The notes below the pieces were generated by a model, which was given only the letters and a program-made list of their open reading frames with translations, did not search any database and was not told the origin of the DNA. Shown piece after piece: positions 34,033-37,371 of a DNA stretch of 37,371 nt (position 1 is the stretch's first letter; each line of letters starts with the position of its first letter). The stretch comes from Bacteroidales bacterium UBA1176 (lineage in GTDB: Bacteria; Bacteroidota; Bacteroidia; Bacteroidales; WCHB1-69): positions 1-37,371 of the forward strand of contig DBYW01000050.1 in the NCBI GenBank assembly GCA_002311645.1, written 5' to 3'. Made by a program: the position numbers and the translations under genes.

Positions 34033-34061
34033 AATTAATAGTGGGAATGTAAACATCACCT

Positions 34062-34087
34062 TTTTGCTCAACCCCCATTGAGCAAAA
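34062..34087. repeat. Perfect 10-bp hairpin, possible terminator
   Basis: TTTTGCTCAA (34062-34071) pairs with TTGAGCAAAA (34078-34087) around CCCCCA. No T tail outside the stem, so terminator activity is uncertain. It marks the right end of the accessory region. Confidence 0.5.
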
Positions 34088-34126
34088 CACCATGTCAATG
34101 CAGGGTGTCGCTCCACGCATTTTTTG

Positions 34127-34135
34127 TATTTTTGC
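34127..34135 (+). promoter_or_regulatory. -7 box for rsmI
   Basis: TATTTTTGC, 18 nt before the ATG at 34154; it lies inside the longer frame from 34124 and rules out that start. Confidence 0.6.
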
Positions 34136-34153
34136 ACTCTAAATGTGACAATA

Positions 34154-34831
34154 ATGAAACTATATATCGTCCCCACCCCCATCGGCAATCTGGAAGACAT
34201 CACCCTGCGCGCACTCAACGTGCTGAAATCCGTGGATCTGATTCTTTGTGAAGATACGCGCACGACCCGCAACTTGTTGAAACACTTTGAGATAGATAAG
34301 AAATGTGTGGCTTACCACATTTTCAACGAACATGAACGATTAGACAGTTTCTTGAACATCATCAGAAGCCATGAGAGTGTGGCCCTCGTCAGCGACGCGG
34401 GCACACCCGGCATTTCAGACCCGGGCTTCCTGCTCGTGCGCGCCTGTGTGGCGGAAGGCGTTGAGGTGGAGTGCCTGCCCGGTGCCACGGCTCTCGTGCC
34501 CGCCCTCGTGCAGTCGGGCTTGCCCTGCGACCGCTTCTACTTCTACGGTTTCCTCCCCCACAAGAAAGGGAAGGAGACCCTGCTGAAGCGTGTGGCCGAG
34601 ATGGAAGAGACCGTCGCCTTCTATGAGTCGCCGCACCGCTTGGTCAAGACCTTGGAGAAGATGGTGGAGATCATCGGCCCCGACAGACGGGTTTCCATCT
34701 CCAAAGAGATTTCCAAGATTCACGCATTCACCTTCCGGGGAACACTGGCCGAGGCCTTGGCCCATTTCAGCCAGGGCGAGGTCAAGGGCGAATTCGTGAT
34801 GGTGCTCGCACCGAGGGACGTGAGAGGATAG
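34154..34831 (+). CDS. rsmI: 16S rRNA (cytidine1402-2'-O)-methyltransferase
   Basis: A 225-residue tetrapyrrole-methylase-fold enzyme that methylates C1402 in the ribosomal P site. PTPIGNLEDITLRAL at the start, EDTRTTRNLLKHF, VSDAGTPGISDPGF (SAM site), FYESPHRL and SKEISKIHAFTFRGT are family blocks. The ATG at 34154 is chosen since the -7 box sits just before it. At 225 residues it lacks the ~50-residue C-terminal domain of the E. coli enzyme. GC-rich again, so core chromosome resumes here. Confidence 0.93.
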   Translation: MKLYIVPTPIGNLEDITLRALNVLKSVDLILCEDTRTTRNLLKHFEIDKKCVAYHIFNEHERLDSFLNIIRSHESVALVSDAGTPGISDPGFLLVRACVAEGVEVECLPGATALVPALVQSGLPCDRFYFYGFLPHKKGKETLLKRVAEMEETVAFYESPHRLVKTLEKMVEIIGPDRRVSISKEISKIHAFTFRGTLAEALAHFSQGEVKGEFVMVLAPRDVRG

Positions 34832-34896
34832 ACCTCAGGTAATGCAGCTTGCGATTTGCGGTTTATGTTTTGCGTGTTTTTGCCGAAAATTAATCT

Positions 34897-35331
34897 ATGT
34901 TCCAGCATCTTGGATTATTCGGACTCTTTCTTGGCTGTCTGCTGTCGGCCACAGTGATCCCTTTTTCGTCGGAGGCGTTGGTCACGGCTGCGTTGCTGCT
35001 CGATTACTCACCTTGGGTTGTCGTGCTGGTGGCAACCTTGGGCAATACGATTGGAGGTATGACTTGCTATCTGTTAGGCTGGCTTTGCAAGTGGTCGTGG
35101 ATTGAGAAATATCTGAAAATCAAGGAGGAGACATTGGCCAAGGCGCACCTGAAGGTGGAAAAGTACGGCTCATTGGCAGCTCTGCTGGCGTGGCTGCCCA
35201 TTATCGGCGACCCCATCGCCATCGCTATGGGGCTGATGCGCACCCGTGTGCTGCCCACCACGTTGCTGATGTTCGTTGGGAAAGGATTGCGTTATATGGC
35301 GGTGGTTGGATTGTTCCATTGGATATTATAA
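34897..35331 (+). CDS. YqaA/DedA-like (VTT domain) membrane protein
   Basis: 144 residues with several hydrophobic segments (~5-25, 32-60, 90-107, 120-143). PFSSEALVTAALLL, TLGNTIGGMTCYLLG and WLPIIGDPIAIAMGLMR match the YqaA branch of the SNARE-associated/VTT family, proposed lipid scramblase or transporter. Complete at normal length. It ends 33 nt before a shared terminator. Confidence 0.86.
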   Translation: MFQHLGLFGLFLGCLLSATVIPFSSEALVTAALLLDYSPWVVVLVATLGNTIGGMTCYLLGWLCKWSWIEKYLKIKEETLAKAHLKVEKYGSLAALLAWLPIIGDPIAIAMGLMRTRVLPTTLLMFVGKGLRYMAVVGLFHWIL

Positions 35332-35364
35332 TATAATGTAGGGACGTGCCATGGCGCGTCTCTA

Positions 35365-35407
35365 CAAAAAAATCCCCTGGAATAATTTTATTCCAGGGGA
35401 TTTTGAT
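35365..35407. terminator. Bidirectional terminator between the YqaA-like gene and atpG
   Basis: AATCCCCTGGAATAA (35371-35385) pairs perfectly with TTATTCCAGGGGATT (35388-35402). A run of A before it (T on the minus strand) gives atpG transcripts a strong tail; the plus side has a weaker TTTTG tail. Confidence 0.93.
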
Positions 35408-35450
35408 AGAGTCAATGGAAACGCGGTATGCCGAGCCTCCACTGTGTTGG

Positions 35451-36329
35451 TTATCCTTTCAGGGCCTCCGCGCCGCTCACGATCTCAATCAGCTCGTTTG
35501 TGATGGACGACTGGCGGGCGTTGTTGTATTTGAGGCGCAGGTCGCGCAGGATCTCGGTGGCGTTGTCGGTGGCCTTGGTCATCGATATCATACGGGCGCC
35601 GTGCTCCGACGCGATGGAGTCGGAAAGGGTCTTGTATAGTTGATTTTTGAGAATCTTGGGGATGAGGGCTTCAAGCACCTCTTGCGGGGAGGGCTCGATG
35701 ATGTAGTCGTTGTTGACCGCATGGGTGCTCTCGGTGTCCAAGTTGGAGATGGGCAGAAACTCCTCGACGGTGACACGTTGTGTGGCGGCGTTGAGGAACT
35801 GGTTGTAGACGATGTCCACCTTGTCGATGTTGTGCAGGAGAAATTCAGAGGTCAGGTAGTCGGCAATGGCGGCCAACTCGCTGAATTCCGGGTTGTCCAA
35901 CAGCGTTTCGTTGTATTGCACCACGGGATAGACCTTGCTGAGTTGCTCGTTGCCCTTCTTGCCGATGCAGATGAGGCGCACGTTGCCGGCGCGGTGCTGT
36001 TCGGAATACGGGCCGTCGATGAGGGCATGCACCTGCTTGACGATGTTGGCGTTGAAAGCGCCGCAAAGCCCCTTGTTGGATGTGATGACCACCAGCATGA
36101 TTTTCTCCGGTGCACGCTGCTCGAAGAGCGGCAGCCCTTCCGTCGAAGTCGCGGATCCGGAGAGGTTGTGCAGGATCTCGTTGAGCTTCTCCGAGTAGGG
36201 ACGCAAGTACTGGATGGCGGTTTGAGCGCGTCTCAACTTCGCCGCAGAGACCAGCTTCATGGAGCTGGTGATCTTCTGCGTCGATTCGATGGAGCTGATG
36301 CGGGTTCGTATTTCCTTAAGGTTACCCAT
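35451..36329 (-). CDS. atpG: ATP synthase F1 gamma subunit
   Basis: A 292-residue central-stalk subunit. The N-terminal helix (MGNLKEIRTRISSIESTQKI, TSSMKLVSAAKLRRAQ) and the C-terminal helix (ASEHGARMISMTKATDNATE) that form the rotor coiled coil are intact; the middle Rossmann-like part (SNKGLCGAFNANIV) is complete. It starts 2 nt after the atpA stop and ends before a strong terminator, so it is the last gene of its ATP synthase operon. Confidence 0.95.
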   Translation of the reverse strand: MGNLKEIRTRISSIESTQKITSSMKLVSAAKLRRAQTAIQYLRPYSEKLNEILHNLSGSATSTEGLPLFEQRAPEKIMLVVITSNKGLCGAFNANIVKQVHALIDGPYSEQHRAGNVRLICIGKKGNEQLSKVYPVVQYNETLLDNPEFSELAAIADYLTSEFLLHNIDKVDIVYNQFLNAATQRVTVEEFLPISNLDTESTHAVNNDYIIEPSPQEVLEALIPKILKNQLYKTLSDSIASEHGARMISMTKATDNATEILRDLRLKYNNARQSSITNELIEIVSGAEALKG

Positions 36330-36331
36330 GG

Positions 36332-37371
36332 CTATTGCATATATTTAGCGGACACTTCGGCGCAAGCCTCCTTGAGGGCGCGGGTGGTGTCGTCGTCGAT
36401 CTTTCCGGAGCGCAGCACGTCGAGCACGTCCTGATGTTGTTCGTGCATGAAATGGATGAACTCGGTCTCGAAATTGCGGATGTTTTGGATGGGCACTTTC
36501 TGGAGCAGCCCGTTGGAGCCGCAGAAGATGATGGCGATCTGTTCTTCCACCTTGTACGGCGTGTATTGCGGCTGCTTGAGGATCTCCACGTTGCGCGCGC
36601 CTTTGTCGAGCACGTACTGTGTGGCAGCATCCACATCAGAGCCGAACTTGGCGAAAGACTCCATCTCGCGGTATTGTGCCTGGTCGAGTTTCAGGGTGCC
36701 GGCCACCTTCTTCATGGACTTGATCTGGGCGTTGCCGCCGACGCGGGACACGGATATACCCACGTTGATGGCGGGGCGCACACCGGCGTTGAAGAGGGAG
36801 GTCTCCAAGAATATCTGCCCGTCGGTGATGGAGATCACGTTGGTGGGGATGTAGGCGGAGACGTCACCGGCCTGGGTTTCGATGATGGGCAGTGCCGTCA
36901 GGGAACCGCCGCCCTTGACGATGGGCTTCAGGGAATCCGGAAGGTCGTTCATCTTGGCGGCAATCTCGTCGGACTCGATGATCTTGGCGGCTCTTTCGAG
37001 CAGTCTGGAGTGGAGGTAGAACACGTCACCGGGGTAGGCTTCACGTCCGGGCGGACGACGGAGCAGCAGGGAGACTTCGCGGTAGGCCACGGCCTGTTTG
37101 GAGAGGTCGTCGTAGATGATGAGGGCGTCACGGCCGGTGTCGCGGAAATATTCGCCGATGGCTGCACCGGCGAAGGGGGCGTAGAACTGCATGGCGGCGG
37201 CGTCGGAGGCTGTGGCGGTCACCACGATGGTGTAGGGCATGGCGCCACGCTCGGTGAGGGTCTTCACCAGGGATGCCACGGAGGAGCCCTTCTGGCCGAC
37301 AGCCACATAGATGCAATACACGGGCTTGCCTTGTTCGTAGAACTCTTTCTGGTTGATGATGGTGTCGATGG
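36332..37371 (-). CDS. atpA: ATP synthase F1 alpha subunit, N-terminus beyond window
   Basis: The last ~345 residues of the alpha subunit; the frame runs off the right edge. It begins at DTIINQKEFYEQGKP, just after where the Walker A loop lies, and contains CIYVAVGQKGSSVA, ALIIYDDLSKQAVAYR, LLLRRPPGREAYPGDVFYLH and the VISITDGQIFLE block with the INVGISVSRVG segment and its arginine finger. The GTG at 37321 is internal, not a start. Complete at the C-terminus, 2 nt before atpG. Confidence 0.95.
   Translation of the reverse strand, partial: IDTIINQKEFYEQGKPVYCIYVAVGQKGSSVASLVKTLTERGAMPYTIVVTATASDAAAMQFYAPFAGAAIGEYFRDTGRDALIIYDDLSKQAVAYREVSLLLRRPPGREAYPGDVFYLHSRLLERAAKIIESDEIAAKMNDLPDSLKPIVKGGGSLTALPIIETQAGDVSAYIPTNVISITDGQIFLETSLFNAGVRPAINVGISVSRVGGNAQIKSMKKVAGTLKLDQAQYREMESFAKFGSDVDAATQYVLDKGARNVEILKQPQYTPYKVEEQIAIIFCGSNGLLQKVPIQNIRNFETEFIHFMHEQHQDVLDVLRSGKIDDDTTRALKEACAEVSAKYMQ

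Noticed and set aside
24678..34120. Integrase, transposase, IS ends or CRISPR array
   Set aside because: Looked for in the accessory region; no recombinase motifs, terminal inverted repeats or spaced direct repeats seen.
24811..34135. Similar TTTTTNGTATTTTTGC stretches at both ends of the accessory region as attachment sites
   Set aside because: Each is a normal -7 promoter with its T-rich upstream part; similarity does not extend further.

Overview
The window looks like a chromosome segment of a Bacteroidota bacterium, most likely order Bacteroidales (possibly an uncultured gut or anaerobic lineage). Reasons: repeated Bacteroidota-type -7 boxes (TAnnTTTGC, at least eight copies in sensible places), weak or absent Shine-Dalgarno sequences, families largely confined to this phylum (DUF4293, DUF4292, DUF5362), a large multi-domain surface protein, and an atpA-atpG gene end. 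The core genes are GC-rich; the 27-34 kb stretch is visibly AT-rich.

Layout. 1-4274 (-): the first ~1424 residues of a very large secreted protein built of fibronectin-III, CUB-like and MAM/cleaved-adhesin-like modules; it stays open to the window edge. 4396-4733 (-): remnant or shortened DUF5362 membrane protein. 4883-9274 (+): a fermentation block, CoA-transferase subunit B, acyl-CoA dehydrogenase, EtfB, EtfA, then a LolD-like ATPase. 9295-13439 (+): LEA-like lipoprotein, DUF4293 protein, YbaK-type deacylase, ThiL and an IspG of unusual length. 13440-13786 is gene-poor but rich in hairpins. 13940-15097 (-) is a DNA polymerase III delta-prime-like protein. 15226-24676 (+) is a run of housekeeping genes: nadB, mtaB, M16 peptidase, mnmA, YqeY-like, lpxB, DUF4292, queG, kdsD. 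A tRNA-Leu(CAG) follows kdsD almost immediately, with a strong terminator.

24795-34120 is an accessory region between tRNA-Leu and rsmI. It holds a DUF4062/ATPase gene broken by one in-frame TAA, the decayed ends of a DUF1016 (YhcG-type) nuclease gene, a ~290-nt structured leader starting at a good promoter, and then a tight three-gene operon: a zinc-ribbon/Sel1-repeat protein, a protein with a zinc ribbon at each end plus an SPFH-like core and long coiled coil, and a cytosolic caspase/gingipain-fold protease with a visible His/Cys dyad. A two-TM protein and a Cys-rich mini-protein follow. I consider the three-gene operon with its RNA leader the best candidate for an undescribed system, possibly a sensor-scaffold-protease stress or defence module; that function is inference.

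34154-37371 returns to core genes: rsmI, a YqaA/DedA-like membrane protein, a bidirectional terminator, and atpG and atpA (partial) on the minus strand.
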